Origin: Lachnospiraceae bacterium
GTDB lineage: Bacteria > Bacillota_A > Clostridia > Lachnospirales > Lachnospiraceae
Reading direction: 5' to 3'
DNA length: 64,000 nt
Assembly: GCA_021770615.1 (NCBI GenBank)
Contig: JAETQR010000014.1
Coordinates: forward strand, 22,081 to 86,080
The notes beneath the pieces were generated by a model. It worked only from the letters and a program-made list of their open reading frames with translations. It was not told the origin of the DNA and did not search any database. Made by a program: the position numbers and the translations under genes. Shown here in pieces: positions 42,543-52,742 of this stretch (positions are counted from its first letter, which is position 1; each line of letters opens with the position of its first letter).

Positions 42543-45358
42543 CTCTCATCTTCCCTTCTCTGCACATTTTGAATAAATAACTTTGCCACCAGATATAATC
42601 TGTCATTTGTGGCTGTCTCATCTATTTTGTCTCCTAAATGAAATGAATTTCTTCTGCCTTTCGCAAAATCTCCACGCTCCATCGTAAAGCCATTCATCTC
42701 CAAATCCTTTTCAAACTCTGTAAAAATTTTCTCTGATACCGCTCTGGCATCCTCTTCGTCACTCGTCATAAAGCCGGAGACCCGCTCACCGCTCACCTTA
42801 AAGGTCGCCTGCACATTTCCAAACCGGGGGGAATCGACCGAAATCTCTACTGTGCCCTTCTCCGACTCTTTTCCCTGCCTGACCGTGACACTGCATGCCG
42901 TGACGCCACGTTCCGTGACGATCGGAACTTCATATCTCTGAAAATGCCGTATCTGATGATAAAATGAAATGCTGCCCGCCATGACTGCAATATCCCGGAT
43001 ATTCTCATAGCGTACATCCTCTGCCTGCTTTTTCTCACCAAGTTCCTCTGTGTGAGCCTCATCCAGTTCGTCGTACACCCGGGCAAGCTGTTCCGGATCA
43101 TCCATACTGTCAACGAGCTTCTCACTCTCCTCTCTGGAGTAGAGTTTTAAAAAGTTTCTGCTGCCCTGTTCCAGATATGACTTCATGAGATGTATATTTA
43201 TCATGCTGTCCGGTATATCCAGTTCTTTCAGGAGTTCCATGATCTGATCGCTGCTCTCAGCCGCCATTCCCCGGATCTCCTGTGCAAGTTCTTCATAATA
43301 AGCCGCTGTCTCATCCGCCGCTTCCGTGCTGTTCATGCACTCATCAAGAATAACCTCCAGGGATTCCTCCATATATGTATCAGACCGTTCCTTCAACACT
43401 GCCGGCGAAAGCTCCTTTTGAAGTTTTGTCACGATGCTGCTGCCAAATGCGGCACTGATCTGGTCACTAATACTCTCACCGGAAGAAATCACTTCTTTTA
43501 ATCCGCCAAACTCATCATCTACCTTCTGGTCAACTCCCTTTACTCTCCGGGTCCGCACCGCTGAGAGAAGGGAAGAAAATGACAACTCTCTTCCTTCTTT
43601 CACTAACTGTCCGATCACGGCACCATCACTTTTTTCCACTTTATCCAGAAGACGGTAAATACCGATCATACTTTTTCTCTCTTCACTTGTGATCTGCCCG
43701 CTGTGATCCAGCTTCCATAAATATTTCCGGAAGGAAATATCCTCCTGCTGTATCTCTTCACTGATCTCAGCTACCTTATCTCCCAATTCATCCAGATTCA
43801 TTTCCAGTGGATTCTCCTGCCTCCGTATGAGTTCAGAGACCACCTGCGGCCTGAGCCCTTTCACAATCGTGGTTACCTTGTCATCATATTCCTTCATGGA
43901 CAAAATATTTTCTTTTGTAAGAGGCATCCGGTTGTATGCCAGGATCCGTACCGCACGCTCATTCGCTGCTGTCGTATCCAGTTTCAGGTCAAGTAAAATA
44001 TCATCTACATTAGAAAATGCTTTTGTAATCGAATCCCCGAGATCCTTTCTGACCTCCGTCCCAACCGTCTCATATGATTCGGATGCCGATTCCATCTGGC
44101 TTCGAAGGTTATTTCCTGCCACTGCGATATCCTGTATCGTATCACTGTCCGCCGTAGCGATCGTTCTTCCATATACCGAAACCGGCGCCGCCAGAATATC
44201 CGCTCCTGCCTGGAGTGTCTGAACGGCAATGTCTGTGTTCTCACTGCCAGCCTCTACTCCATTTTCGATCAGAAGCTTCTGACATGCCTCCTGTTCCATT
44301 CTTTTCAGCTCATCCACAATTTCTACGAGGTTTTGCACCTCCAGATGAATGCCCTTATTTTCCATCGTCCGGGCCGCATCGATCGTCATCGTCAGCCGGA
44401 TCTCCTCAAGCTGCCTTTTGGCCGTTATAAAATCCGCTTCTGTGACAAAAGTTTTACGAAGGGCAGAATCATCTGTCTGCTTTAATGCCTCCAGCTTACG
44501 TCCAGCTTCTTCTCTCGATATTTTCCCGAGATCTGCCTCCTCCGGAAGAATGCCGTCCATCACTTCATCCGCGATCCGTTCTGCAAGGGCTTCCGGCGGT
44601 ACATCCTTTAACTCTTCCAGCGTCTGGTATGCCCGGATATTTTCCCCTGTCACCGGCACATCATTCTCATAGAGCCACCGGGCAGTTTCAAGATTTTTCT
44701 CATCTGCCTCCATACCGCTGCTCTCTAATATCGCCTCTGCCTGCTTTTCTACTGCATCAAAAGAAGCACGGTTTTCCTTATATGTACCTGTAGTGGTAAC
44801 CGCGCTGCTATTATTTATATCCACAGGCGTAAAAGAAAGATCATTTTCGATAAAATACCGGATCGATGCATCCGACATCCCTGCTACATTAGAAGCCATC
44901 TGCGCTGCTTCCATGATCCGTTCCTCGATCTCATCAAAATATTCTCTTTCCTCTTCACCTTTTTCAACCTGGCGCTGTACAGACTCCTCTCTTTCGTGGC
45001 GCTGGCTTTTCACTCTCTCCACCGCACGCTCCAACGAAGAAGCAACATATTCTTCTAAAAGCGATCCATCCTCTTCAATATCATGAGCATCTTTTCCTGT
45101 CATGCTCTTACTGATAAAATCTGCCGGATCGAATTCTTCCGCCGGGAGGTTTTCCTTTACCTGTTCCAATATGTCCTGATCTGCACCGGTATATACGATA
45201 CGGTTCTCCATCTCCTTTTGTACCGTACAATCCTTTGTATACTCAATCCCCGCATGGGAAATGCTGCCTTCCCTGGCACTCTGTACTGACACTCCTAAAC
45301 CTTTTGCATAGTCAGTGTCTTTAAAGTCAATGGAAATCTTATTTGTATTAATGATCAT
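42539..45358 (-). CDS. large flagellum-linked protein with FliK-like C-terminus (DUF6240-like)
   Basis: A 939-aa soluble protein without signal peptide. Residues ~1-160 are polar and partly coiled-coil (RVKSQRHEREESVQRQVEKG); ~160-780 consist of recurring helical segments of the form (L)xENDxPVTxENI and MPLTKENILSMKEYDDKV; ~840-900 (VEISVDSPRFGNVQATFKVS, then a helix pair) resemble the C-terminal domain of hook-length control protein FliK. From memory it fits the DUF6240 family of flagellated Lachnospiraceae. It starts a sigma-D transcription unit with flagellin and fliS. A GTG 15 bases earlier is an alternative start. Confidence 0.75.
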   Translation of the reverse strand: MIINTNKISIDFKDTDYAKGLGVSVQSAREGSISHAGIEYTKDCTVQKEMENRIVYTGADQDILEQVKENLPAEEFDPADFISKSMTGKDAHDIEEDGSLLEEYVASSLERAVERVKSQRHEREESVQRQVEKGEEEREYFDEIEERIMEAAQMASNVAGMSDASIRYFIENDLSFTPVDINNSSAVTTTGTYKENRASFDAVEKQAEAILESSGMEADEKNLETARWLYENDVPVTGENIRAYQTLEELKDVPPEALAERIADEVMDGILPEEADLGKISREEAGRKLEALKQTDDSALRKTFVTEADFITAKRQLEEIRLTMTIDAARTMENKGIHLEVQNLVEIVDELKRMEQEACQKLLIENGVEAGSENTDIAVQTLQAGADILAAPVSVYGRTIATADSDTIQDIAVAGNNLRSQMESASESYETVGTEVRKDLGDSITKAFSNVDDILLDLKLDTTAANERAVRILAYNRMPLTKENILSMKEYDDKVTTIVKGLRPQVVSELIRRQENPLEMNLDELGDKVAEISEEIQQEDISFRKYLWKLDHSGQITSEERKSMIGIYRLLDKVEKSDGAVIGQLVKEGRELSFSSLLSAVRTRRVKGVDQKVDDEFGGLKEVISSGESISDQISAAFGSSIVTKLQKELSPAVLKERSDTYMEESLEVILDECMNSTEAADETAAYYEELAQEIRGMAAESSDQIMELLKELDIPDSMINIHLMKSYLEQGSRNFLKLYSREESEKLVDSMDDPEQLARVYDELDEAHTEELGEKKQAEDVRYENIRDIAVMAGSISFYHQIRHFQRYEVPIVTERGVTACSVTVRQGKESEKGTVEISVDSPRFGNVQATFKVSGERVSGFMTSDEEDARAVSEKIFTEFEKDLEMNGFTMERGDFAKGRRNSFHLGDKIDETATNDRLYLVAKLFIQNVQRREDER

Positions 45359-45398
45359 AGATTTCTCACTCACTCTCCGAAAAAATTAGCTACTATAT

Positions 45399-45425
45399 AT
45401 TTCGGATGATTCGCTAAAACCTTTA
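45399..45425 (-). promoter_or_regulatory. sigma-D/FliA promoter for the 939-aa gene, flagellin and fliS
   Basis: Leftward TAAA, 15 bases, TCCGAAAT (consensus TAAA-N15-GCCGATAT), 41 bases ahead of the ATG. The TAAA overlaps the spoIIR stop codon. Confidence 0.7.
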
Positions 45426-46070
45426 GTCCCACAGATCAGATAAAAAATCCACGATCCAAAGCCCATATCCGACATCTTCCCCGCCGGTAAGCAGCGATTC
45501 GTATTCCTCCTCTGTCAGATTTTCCCTGAGTTTTTCCTTTGAATCATCCGGGACTACCTGATAAGTACTGTCAACAAGACACAAGGTGGGATACATGACA
45601 CACCACCAGTTTTTTCCCTGAGACTTTCCTATATTTACTTTCAGCGCCTTATATTCTCCCGCCGGGAATATCATATCCCCATATTCCTTCACCGGGAAAT
45701 AACATGTCCCCAGCTCTGCGTTTACTTCATAATCATAACCCCGTTCCTTTATGTAACGGCCTGCCATCTCCTCGATTTCTCCCAGGTGATCCCGCAGCGT
45801 CTGCTGTGCCATTACCACAGAAGTATCCTCTTTTAGTTCCGCCCTCAAAAGTTCTACGATCTCTTCCTTTACCTCCAATTTTAGCTCCTGATCATCCTGG
45901 CTGTCACTATTTGCCACTACATGCAGACGGATCACCTGGTCGGCAATATCCTTCTGCATCTCCTGCTTATCCATTTCTTTTCCATAAAAATGCATCAGTA
46001 CGCATACGGAAAAGACTGCTGCCACAAATGCGATCCTTTTTATGATTTCTTTTCCTTTCTGTCGTTTCAC
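45423..46070 (-). CDS. spoIIR: stage II sporulation protein R
   Basis: A 215-aa SpoIIR. N-terminal membrane/signal segment (~10-27), then the family block VIRLHVVANSDSQDDQELKL and the C-terminal YGLWIVDFLSDLW. SpoIIR is made in the forespore, secreted into the intermembrane space, and triggers SpoIIGA to process pro-sigma-E. Its presence supports an endospore-forming lineage. No sigma-F promoter could be confidently assigned. Confidence 0.94.
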   Translation of the reverse strand: MKRQKGKEIIKRIAFVAAVFSVCVLMHFYGKEMDKQEMQKDIADQVIRLHVVANSDSQDDQELKLEVKEEIVELLRAELKEDTSVVMAQQTLRDHLGEIEEMAGRYIKERGYDYEVNAELGTCYFPVKEYGDMIFPAGEYKALKVNIGKSQGKNWWCVMYPTLCLVDSTYQVVPDDSKEKLRENLTEEEYESLLTGGEDVGYGLWIVDFLSDLWD

Positions 46071-46137
46071 TTTTCTACCTCCTCAAATGCTTTTCTTACA
46101 TTTTTTCCAAATATCTCTTTTTTATTCACAAAATCTT

Positions 46138-46146
46138 TGATATAAT
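46138..46146 (+). promoter_or_regulatory. extended -10 promoter of ispE
   Basis: TGATATAAT, a perfect TATAAT with the TGn extension; the -35 region is only a T-run. About 75 bases upstream of the start. Confidence 0.55.
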
Positions 46147-46220
46147 GGGCATTAATAAGTAGGAGCAAACGAAGTTTATTTATTGCAGCCGGCCTGCTTA
46201 TGTGAAAGGATGTGCAAAGT

Positions 46221-47084
46221 ATGGACTCATTATGGATCAATGCCCCGGCAAAGATCAATCTCGGCCTGGACGTTCTCCGGAGACGGGAAGACGGTTATCA
46301 TGAAGTGAAAATGATCATGCAGAGCATCCGGCTTTTTGACCGCCTGACTCTGACAAAGACAAGAAAACCCGGTATACATCTTCATACCAATCTAAAATTT
46401 CTCCCCGTAAATGAGGACAATCTTGTATACAAAAGCGCAAAACTTCTAATGGATGAATTTGCGATCGATGACGGACTCGACATCCGTCTGGACAAGCGTA
46501 TCCCTGTCGCAGCCGGTATGGCAGGCGGAAGTACGGATGCTGCCTCTTGCATGCTCGCCATGAACCAGTTGTTTCACTTAAAACTATCTGACCAGGATCT
46601 GATGAAGCGCAGCGTAACTCTGGGAGCGGACATTCCATATTGTATCATGAAGGGAACTGCATTATCTGAGGGCATCGGAGAGATCCTCTCCCCGCTCCCG
46701 CAGGCTCCTGACTGCTACGTACTCATCGCAAAACCGGGTTTCCACATATCGACTAAATTTGTCTACTCAAATCTGAAACTTGAGGAAGACACAAAACATC
46801 CTGACATCGATCTCATGATCGAATGCATGAAACGAAAAGACCTGTATGGTCTCTGTGATAATATGGCAAACATACTCGAAACCGTAACGATCCCCGAACA
46901 CCCGGAGATCAATGACATTAAAAAAACGATGCTTGATCAGGGTGCCATAGGCTCACTGATGAGTGGCAGCGGCCCGACGGTTTTTGGTATTTTTGACGAT
47001 CTGGACAAGGCAAAAAGAGCCAAAGAGGCATGCCGGAGGCTGCCTTACCGCTGTTTTGTCTTTGTTACGGATTTATACAGATAA
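46221..47084 (+). CDS. ispE: 4-diphosphocytidyl-2-C-methyl-D-erythritol kinase IspE
   Basis: A 287-aa GHMP kinase of the MEP isoprenoid pathway. APAKINLGLDVLRRREDGYHE at the N-terminus, the ATP loop IPVAAGMAGGSTDAA near residue 95 and LMSGSGPTVFGIF near 255 are diagnostic. The ATG at 46221 is ten bases after AAAGGA; a GTG nine bases earlier is less likely. Confidence 0.95.
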   Translation: MDSLWINAPAKINLGLDVLRRREDGYHEVKMIMQSIRLFDRLTLTKTRKPGIHLHTNLKFLPVNEDNLVYKSAKLLMDEFAIDDGLDIRLDKRIPVAAGMAGGSTDAASCMLAMNQLFHLKLSDQDLMKRSVTLGADIPYCIMKGTALSEGIGEILSPLPQAPDCYVLIAKPGFHISTKFVYSNLKLEEDTKHPDIDLMIECMKRKDLYGLCDNMANILETVTIPEHPEINDIKKTMLDQGAIGSLMSGSGPTVFGIFDDLDKAKRAKEACRRLPYRCFVFVTDLYR

Positions 47085-47113
47085 AGGATATCAAACACAA
47101 AAAGGAGGATACT

Positions 47114-48781
47114 ATGATTTTTAAAAACACAAAAAAGTTGTTAGCCTTGGCCATGACCTTTCTTTTGCTTTTCACCACAGTATGGACAGAAGACAGACAG
47201 GCCAGTGCTGCCGAAACCGAAAACCCGATAACCGTCACAGACGAATCTCTTTTTGAGACAGCGTACATTGACGGGGTTCTGACCATTACAGGTTTCCACC
47301 AGCCGCAAAGCGGGAATAACCTGACGGAAATCGTCGTTCCTGCTGCGATCAACGGCCAAAAGATCCGTTCGATCGGCTATCAGGCTTTTGCCAATGCCGG
47401 AACCAATATCCACAACCTGTATCTGCCGGATACTTTGGAACAGATTGACGATGAAGCCTTTTCTTCTTATACGGTATTACAGGTCGGCAGCTACACTTAC
47501 CGCACGACTGGGACGACCGGAACAGCCGAGGACTTTGCCACAGTGGAATCTGCCAGTGCCGAAAAACCTTTTCCGGAAACACCGGGCATTGAAGCCGGCT
47601 CACTGGTAGAAACAAAAGACCAGCTTCCATCCGCTCTGAAAACGATCGGGCAGAAGGCCTTTTATGAATCTCCCGTAACCAATATCATATTTAACAGCCA
47701 GGGACTCATTATCGGAGAATATGCATTTGCCAATACAGGGCATCTGGACAGTATTACGGTAACTGCCACCGCCAGCATACCAGAGATCGGAGCGTTTGCA
47801 TTCCAGAACAGCGGAAATCTCCATCATTTTCTCGTAAATGGCACGATCACGAAAATCGGAAGATGCGCTTTTCAGGGAGCTGGAAACATGAACGACCTGA
47901 TCGTATCAGACACCGGAAGCATCTCCGTGATTGAAGAATCTGCCTTCCAAAACTGTAACAACCTCCATACGGTGACTTTGCGGGGATCTCTTTCTTCAAT
48001 CGGAAAGAATGCATTTTCCCAGTGTGGGAATATGAACGATCTGGTCATCGACTCGGCCACGCCATACACCATTGGCGAATATGCGTTCCAGAATAATGCC
48101 AATCTCCACAATGTCACATTATCAAACGGAATTGAGACGATCGAAAAGGGAACCTTTGAAAACTGTGCGAACATGGAGTTTGTACACCTTCCTGATTCCC
48201 TGAAAAACATTGAGGAAGATGCTTTCAAAAACCTTCCGAATCTTAAGGAAATCACGATCAATGAAAATGTAGTCATCGCTCCGGGAGCGTTTGCCGGTGC
48301 CAGCGGCTCCACACTGAATGCCCTTGCCAACACAAACAATGCAAGTGCAAAAGCTCTCGCAGGCGTAGCGCCAACTTCTTCACCCGTCGTTACTACATCC
48401 GTTGCCGCAGTAGTACCCGTTATCGCTCCCACAACTCCTTCCGTAAACAAAGTTACGGTTTCCTCCGTCAAGCTGAAAAAAGCCAAAGTGAACAAAAAGA
48501 AAAAGAAGGTGACACTGACCTGGAGCAAAAACAAAAAAGCCAGCGGCTATACAATCTACAAGAAAGTAGTGAAAAAGGGAACAAAGGCAAAAAAAGCGAA
48601 AAAGATCAAATTTGTGAAAGTTAAAAACGTAAACAAAAAGACTTTGAAATTGACGCTTAAACTGGCAAAAAAATCTACAACTTACTTTTATGTAAAAGCA
48701 TTTGTAAAAACGAAAACGGGCGGTAAGACCGTGACGACTTACAGCAAAGCTTCCAATACGAAAAAAGCCGTATTAAAATAA
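47114..48781 (+). CDS. secreted BspA-type leucine-rich-repeat protein
   Basis: A 555-aa secreted protein. Signal peptide ~1-34 (KKLLALAMTFLLLFTTVWT, likely cut after ASA). Residues ~45-400 hold LRR_5/BspA-type repeats of ~23 residues (GEYAFANTGHLDSITVT, FQNCNNLHTVTLRGSLSSIG, FENCANMEFVHLPDSLKNI). An Ala/Thr/Pro linker follows, then a very Lys-rich fibronectin-III-like domain (~450-555). No LPXTG or S-layer motif is seen, so surface retention may use charge. Role in adhesion is inferred from the family. AAAGGAGG precedes the ATG. Confidence 0.9.
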   Translation: MIFKNTKKLLALAMTFLLLFTTVWTEDRQASAAETENPITVTDESLFETAYIDGVLTITGFHQPQSGNNLTEIVVPAAINGQKIRSIGYQAFANAGTNIHNLYLPDTLEQIDDEAFSSYTVLQVGSYTYRTTGTTGTAEDFATVESASAEKPFPETPGIEAGSLVETKDQLPSALKTIGQKAFYESPVTNIIFNSQGLIIGEYAFANTGHLDSITVTATASIPEIGAFAFQNSGNLHHFLVNGTITKIGRCAFQGAGNMNDLIVSDTGSISVIEESAFQNCNNLHTVTLRGSLSSIGKNAFSQCGNMNDLVIDSATPYTIGEYAFQNNANLHNVTLSNGIETIEKGTFENCANMEFVHLPDSLKNIEEDAFKNLPNLKEITINENVVIAPGAFAGASGSTLNALANTNNASAKALAGVAPTSSPVVTTSVAAVVPVIAPTTPSVNKVTVSSVKLKKAKVNKKKKKVTLTWSKNKKASGYTIYKKVVKKGTKAKKAKKIKFVKVKNVNKKTLKLTLKLAKKSTTYFYVKAFVKTKTGGKTVTTYSKASNTKKAVLK

Positions 48782-48798
48782 AAAAAGGTGCAACAAAA

Positions 48799-48877
48799 AA
48801 ACAGCCAGAATCCATCAGAAACAGAATCAGACAGATATTCCTGCCAGACGTTTTCATGGATTGTGGCTGTTTGGTTT
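48799..48877. terminator. bidirectional terminator between LRR gene and rmuC
   Basis: AACAGCCAGAATCCAT pairs with ATGGATTGTGGCTGTT across a long loop; GGTTTTTC follows on the plus strand and T7 on the minus strand. Confidence 0.75.
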
Positions 48878-48897
48878 TTCCGGCTTCCCTTTTTCCT

Positions 48898-49740
48898 CTA
48901 TTCAACGCTCTCATCGATCATCTCAAGTTTCTTTTTAAGAAGCCTTGTCCTCCGCCCCACGAGCAGATCCAGTTCTTTTCCCGTCTGCTCAATCCTCTTT
49001 TGGAGATTTATGAGAACCTCCTCATATTTTTCAACCTCAGAACGCACTTCTGTGAGGACCCGCCATGCATCACTGCTCTTTTCCTCGATCTCAAGTGTGC
49101 GAAATCCCATCTGGAGCGTATTAACAAGCACTGCCAGGCTTCCCGGCGAGGCAAGTGTGACCTTATATTTTATCATGAGCTCATGACTGAGGCCACTCTT
49201 TACTGCTTCTACATAAATCGCCTCTACAGGGAAAAATAAAATTGCAAAATCCGTCGTATAGGGCGGCATGATATATTTATCATGAATTTCTTTTGCAAAC
49301 GTTTTTACCCGGTTCCGGAATACGATCTCTGCATCTTCTGCCATCTCCCGGTTTCCACTGTCTCTTGCCTCTTCCAACTGAAGATAGGCATCCAGCGGAA
49401 ACTTGGAATCGATCGGCAGGTACACTGCCTGTTCAAAACGGCCGGGCAGCTTCACCGCATATTCCACCCGGTTTGTACTTCCCGGCACGACCATGCACTC
49501 CGTCTCATACTGTTCCTTCGTGAGTATCTCATCGAGTATGCTCCCCAGCTGCCATTCTCCCCATATACCACGGGTTTTCACACCCGTCAGCATCCGTTTG
49601 AGCTCCTCGATATCACGGCGCATCTCATCCGCCTCTGAACCGCCGCTATCGTTCTGCCGCCCCATCCCCTGCATCCGGATCAGAAGCACTACATTTACCA
49701 CTGCAAGTATAACAACTGTTATCCCAAGTAAAATTTCCAT
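48898..49740 (-). CDS. rmuC: RmuC-domain DNA recombination protein
   Basis: A 280-aa RmuC protein, shorter than the ~400-aa form because the N-terminal coiled coil is brief. N-terminal membrane anchor (EILLGITVVILAVVNVVLLI), then the RmuC nuclease-like core: RGIWGEWQLGSILDEILTKE, LPIDSKFPLDAYLQLEEARD, AILFFPVEAIYVEAV. The ATG at 49740 has GGAGG five bases upstream, and that GGAGG itself lies in an earlier in-frame ATG, which is therefore rejected. Confidence 0.92.
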   Translation of the reverse strand: MEILLGITVVILAVVNVVLLIRMQGMGRQNDSGGSEADEMRRDIEELKRMLTGVKTRGIWGEWQLGSILDEILTKEQYETECMVVPGSTNRVEYAVKLPGRFEQAVYLPIDSKFPLDAYLQLEEARDSGNREMAEDAEIVFRNRVKTFAKEIHDKYIMPPYTTDFAILFFPVEAIYVEAVKSGLSHELMIKYKVTLASPGSLAVLVNTLQMGFRTLEIEEKSSDAWRVLTEVRSEVEKYEEVLINLQKRIEQTGKELDLLVGRRTRLLKKKLEMIDESVE

Positions 49741-49829
49741 CTTTTCCTCCATATTGTATGCGCTTTTGTGCTTCCGTTTTTATCCGCCCAATAGCGGAAT
49801 AACGGCATTAAACCATTTATGAGCCGTTT

Positions 49830-52655
49830 CTAACGGAATCCCATATCATACTCCCCTTCCACATCAAGAGGTGCCCCCTCATCCTTTACCTTTTCCACCA
49901 GTCGGAGCGCCATCTCCTTAAGCTGCACACCGCTCTGGGCAAAATACAGCCTGACCACGACATATTTCGTCGCCATGCATACCCTTTTTGTGATCCGGCT
50001 CCACTGGCCGCCGGTTCCGTTAAACGTAATAACCCCAACTGGTACACTCTGCGTAAAAACAGTCACCGGGATCTGCGCCATCGCTTCGAGTTCTGACCGG
50101 AACACCATTTCCATCTCATAGATTCCCTGATTTTCGATCGACAGGGCAAATACATAACTGGAATCTTTGGAAGTATCAACGTCTGTAAGTGGTATCGTCG
50201 TGCTTTCGCTGACGTCAAAATATACAATATCATCCAGGCTAAAGTCGTCTGCTTCTGCCGGCCGGTTCACCACATCAACCTTTATTTCCTCCCCGATATT
50301 CCGCAAATACGCAGGTGATCTGATCAACTGCCCGCAAATATTCATCGCGTTCCGCTGCAACTCGCCCCTTGTAAGGCTTCCGTCTGCCAATTCCTCAAGA
50401 GTATTATCGGATGTGCAGTTTTTACCTCCGTCCGGGCAGACCATATACAGATCATTCTGGGCTCTGGCCATCGCTGCAAAATCATTTCCCCTGGCCTCTT
50501 CACTATGTCCTTGTCTGCTTATCTTCGCCCACCAGTCTGTCATAACGATTCCGTCAAAGCCCCATTCCCCCCGCAAAATCAATGTGTTCAATTCATATCT
50601 CCCGGCAGTCCATACCCCGTTCAGTGCACCATAGGTCGTCATGACCGAATCGGCGCCACCTTCCCTGACTGCGATTTCAAACCCTTTGAGATAAATTTCC
50701 CGCAACGCCCGTTCTGACATTACAGAGTCTGATTCCGTTCGTTTTGTCTCCTGGTTATTTCCTGCGAAATGTTTGATTGTCCCGGTCACTCCCGCACTTT
50801 TTAATCCCCGTATCTGGGCAACAGCCATTTTTCCTGTCAAATACGGATCTTCCGAAAAATATTCAAAATTTCTTCCGTTTAACGGATTCCTGTGAATATT
50901 CATCCCGGGCCCAAGAATATTATCAATCTTATTACTTATCATTTCACGTCCGGTAAAAGAGTACAACTTCTCAATCAATGGCAGATCAAATGTACACGCC
51001 ATCAGTGTTCCGTTTGGCAGACTAAACGCCTTTATCCCACAATCGATCCGCATTCCTGAAGGGCCATCCGAACAACATCCGCACGGAATCCCCATTTGCC
51101 TCAAATGCTCCGATACACCGCCATAAGCTGCAGCTGTACCCGGTGTAACTTTCGGACTTCCCATACCCTCTCCGCGGATGATACAGGAGAGGTCGTCATC
51201 ATCGAACTGTGCGATAAACTGCTCCATCGTTATTTTCTTATCCGCCACATCTTTTAATTTATATCCCTGATCCCCGGTATAAGAAATCTCTTTGGGAAGA
51301 GCCTGGCATCGTTTCCCAGCATCAACTTCCCGTCCCGTCGGCACGGGATCATGATCCATAAAAACGGAACCATCCTCTTTTATTTCCGGCTTCATTCTCT
51401 CAAAAGGGAGAACCGGAGCCATATTTTGTGAACATTCCTCCACAACAATAAGCTCATCCAGTTCATACGAACCAGCCGCCACAGCATCACGCACGTTTTT
51501 TCCTGCATAGACAGTATAGCTGCCAGGCTCCAGAACGTAGCAATACGGCTTGCCCGTCACCCCGGAATCATCATAAGAGGCATACTGGCAGGGAGAAATT
51601 TTAAATTCCAGCATCTCCTTTTCCCCGGGAGTTAACAGTCCTGTCTTAGCAAATCCAGCCAGCACTCTCGATGCCTTTCCAAGTCTTCCCTGCGGGGCTT
51701 CCACATAAATCTGTACCACTTGTTTGCCCGCTCTGCTCCCTGTATTTTCTATCATTACAGACAGCGTGATATCCCCATTCTCCTCGTGAAATTTCACCAC
51801 CCGCTCCATAAAATCAGTGTAAGACAACCCGTAACCAAACGGGAAAAGTACTTTTTCCTTTGCTACCGTCTCAAAATAACGATACCCAACGTAAATATCC
51901 TCTTTGTAAAAATTCCTGACTTCATCGCCGAAATTTTCCGTAGATGGATAGTCTCTGATATCCGCTGCGATCGTATCTGTAAGCCGGCCGGACGGATTTA
52001 CCTTTCCAGTCAGCACATCTGCCACACCGTAACCACCGATCATCCCCCCCTGCCAGCAGTAAAGCAGAGCCTGGCATTTTGACAGGCAGGGATGTGACAT
52101 ATCCATAATGCTTCCTATATTAAATAGCACGACTACCTTTTCAAAACACGAAGCCACCTGTTCGATCAAATCTGCTTCCGTATCTGACAACTGATAAGCG
52201 CCTTTTTCATCCACATTATCCCTGTCCTCACCAGCTGTTCTCCCAATGATGATAAGCGCTGCATCATTCTTAGCGCTGTACTCCCGAACCATTTCTTTTG
52301 TCACCGGCATCTCAACCTGCGACCATGGCTCTGCAGCCCAGCCAAGCCCTTCATCAAACGGATTTTCTTCTTCCCATTTGTCATAAACCGCCAGAAGTTC
52401 CTGATCAACGATCACATCTCTTTCTTCTAAAAGAGCATCCAAAATCCCCGTGACCTTTGACACATTTACCATGCCGCCTGACCCGGTTCCACTCTTATAA
52501 TAATGGCGTTGGATCCTTCCAAACACCGCCACCTTACTCTTTCTGGCAAGCGGCAGGATATTTCCCTCATTTTTTAACAGGACACAGCCTTCTGCCACCA
52601 CCTGTCTCGCCGTATCTGTATATTCTTTCCAATCCAATAACATATTTGCACTCAT
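49830..52655 (-). CDS. glycoside hydrolase family 3 enzyme with permuted domain order
   Basis: A 941-aa beta-glucosidase-like GH3 enzyme, no signal peptide, so probably cytoplasmic. The alpha/beta sandwich domain that normally follows the barrel comes first (AVFGRIQRHYYKSGTGSGGM, ~45-240), then a fibronectin-like domain (~240-350), then the TIM barrel (~470-800) with KHFAGNNQETKR and the nucleophile block GFDGIVMTDWWA. This B-A order is known from some rumen bacterial glucosidases. AAAGGAGG precedes the ATG at 52655. Substrate not predictable. Confidence 0.92.
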   Translation of the reverse strand: MSANMLLDWKEYTDTARQVVAEGCVLLKNEGNILPLARKSKVAVFGRIQRHYYKSGTGSGGMVNVSKVTGILDALLEERDVIVDQELLAVYDKWEEENPFDEGLGWAAEPWSQVEMPVTKEMVREYSAKNDAALIIIGRTAGEDRDNVDEKGAYQLSDTEADLIEQVASCFEKVVVLFNIGSIMDMSHPCLSKCQALLYCWQGGMIGGYGVADVLTGKVNPSGRLTDTIAADIRDYPSTENFGDEVRNFYKEDIYVGYRYFETVAKEKVLFPFGYGLSYTDFMERVVKFHEENGDITLSVMIENTGSRAGKQVVQIYVEAPQGRLGKASRVLAGFAKTGLLTPGEKEMLEFKISPCQYASYDDSGVTGKPYCYVLEPGSYTVYAGKNVRDAVAAGSYELDELIVVEECSQNMAPVLPFERMKPEIKEDGSVFMDHDPVPTGREVDAGKRCQALPKEISYTGDQGYKLKDVADKKITMEQFIAQFDDDDLSCIIRGEGMGSPKVTPGTAAAYGGVSEHLRQMGIPCGCCSDGPSGMRIDCGIKAFSLPNGTLMACTFDLPLIEKLYSFTGREMISNKIDNILGPGMNIHRNPLNGRNFEYFSEDPYLTGKMAVAQIRGLKSAGVTGTIKHFAGNNQETKRTESDSVMSERALREIYLKGFEIAVREGGADSVMTTYGALNGVWTAGRYELNTLILRGEWGFDGIVMTDWWAKISRQGHSEEARGNDFAAMARAQNDLYMVCPDGGKNCTSDNTLEELADGSLTRGELQRNAMNICGQLIRSPAYLRNIGEEIKVDVVNRPAEADDFSLDDIVYFDVSESTTIPLTDVDTSKDSSYVFALSIENQGIYEMEMVFRSELEAMAQIPVTVFTQSVPVGVITFNGTGGQWSRITKRVCMATKYVVVRLYFAQSGVQLKEMALRLVEKVKDEGAPLDVEGEYDMGFR

Positions 52656-52742
52656 GCTGTGAGCCTCCTTTCCAGGCAACTTTCTGATACTTCTATTACA
52701 TATATATTCTACCATGATTTTGTGCACGGTTTTTGCACATCT

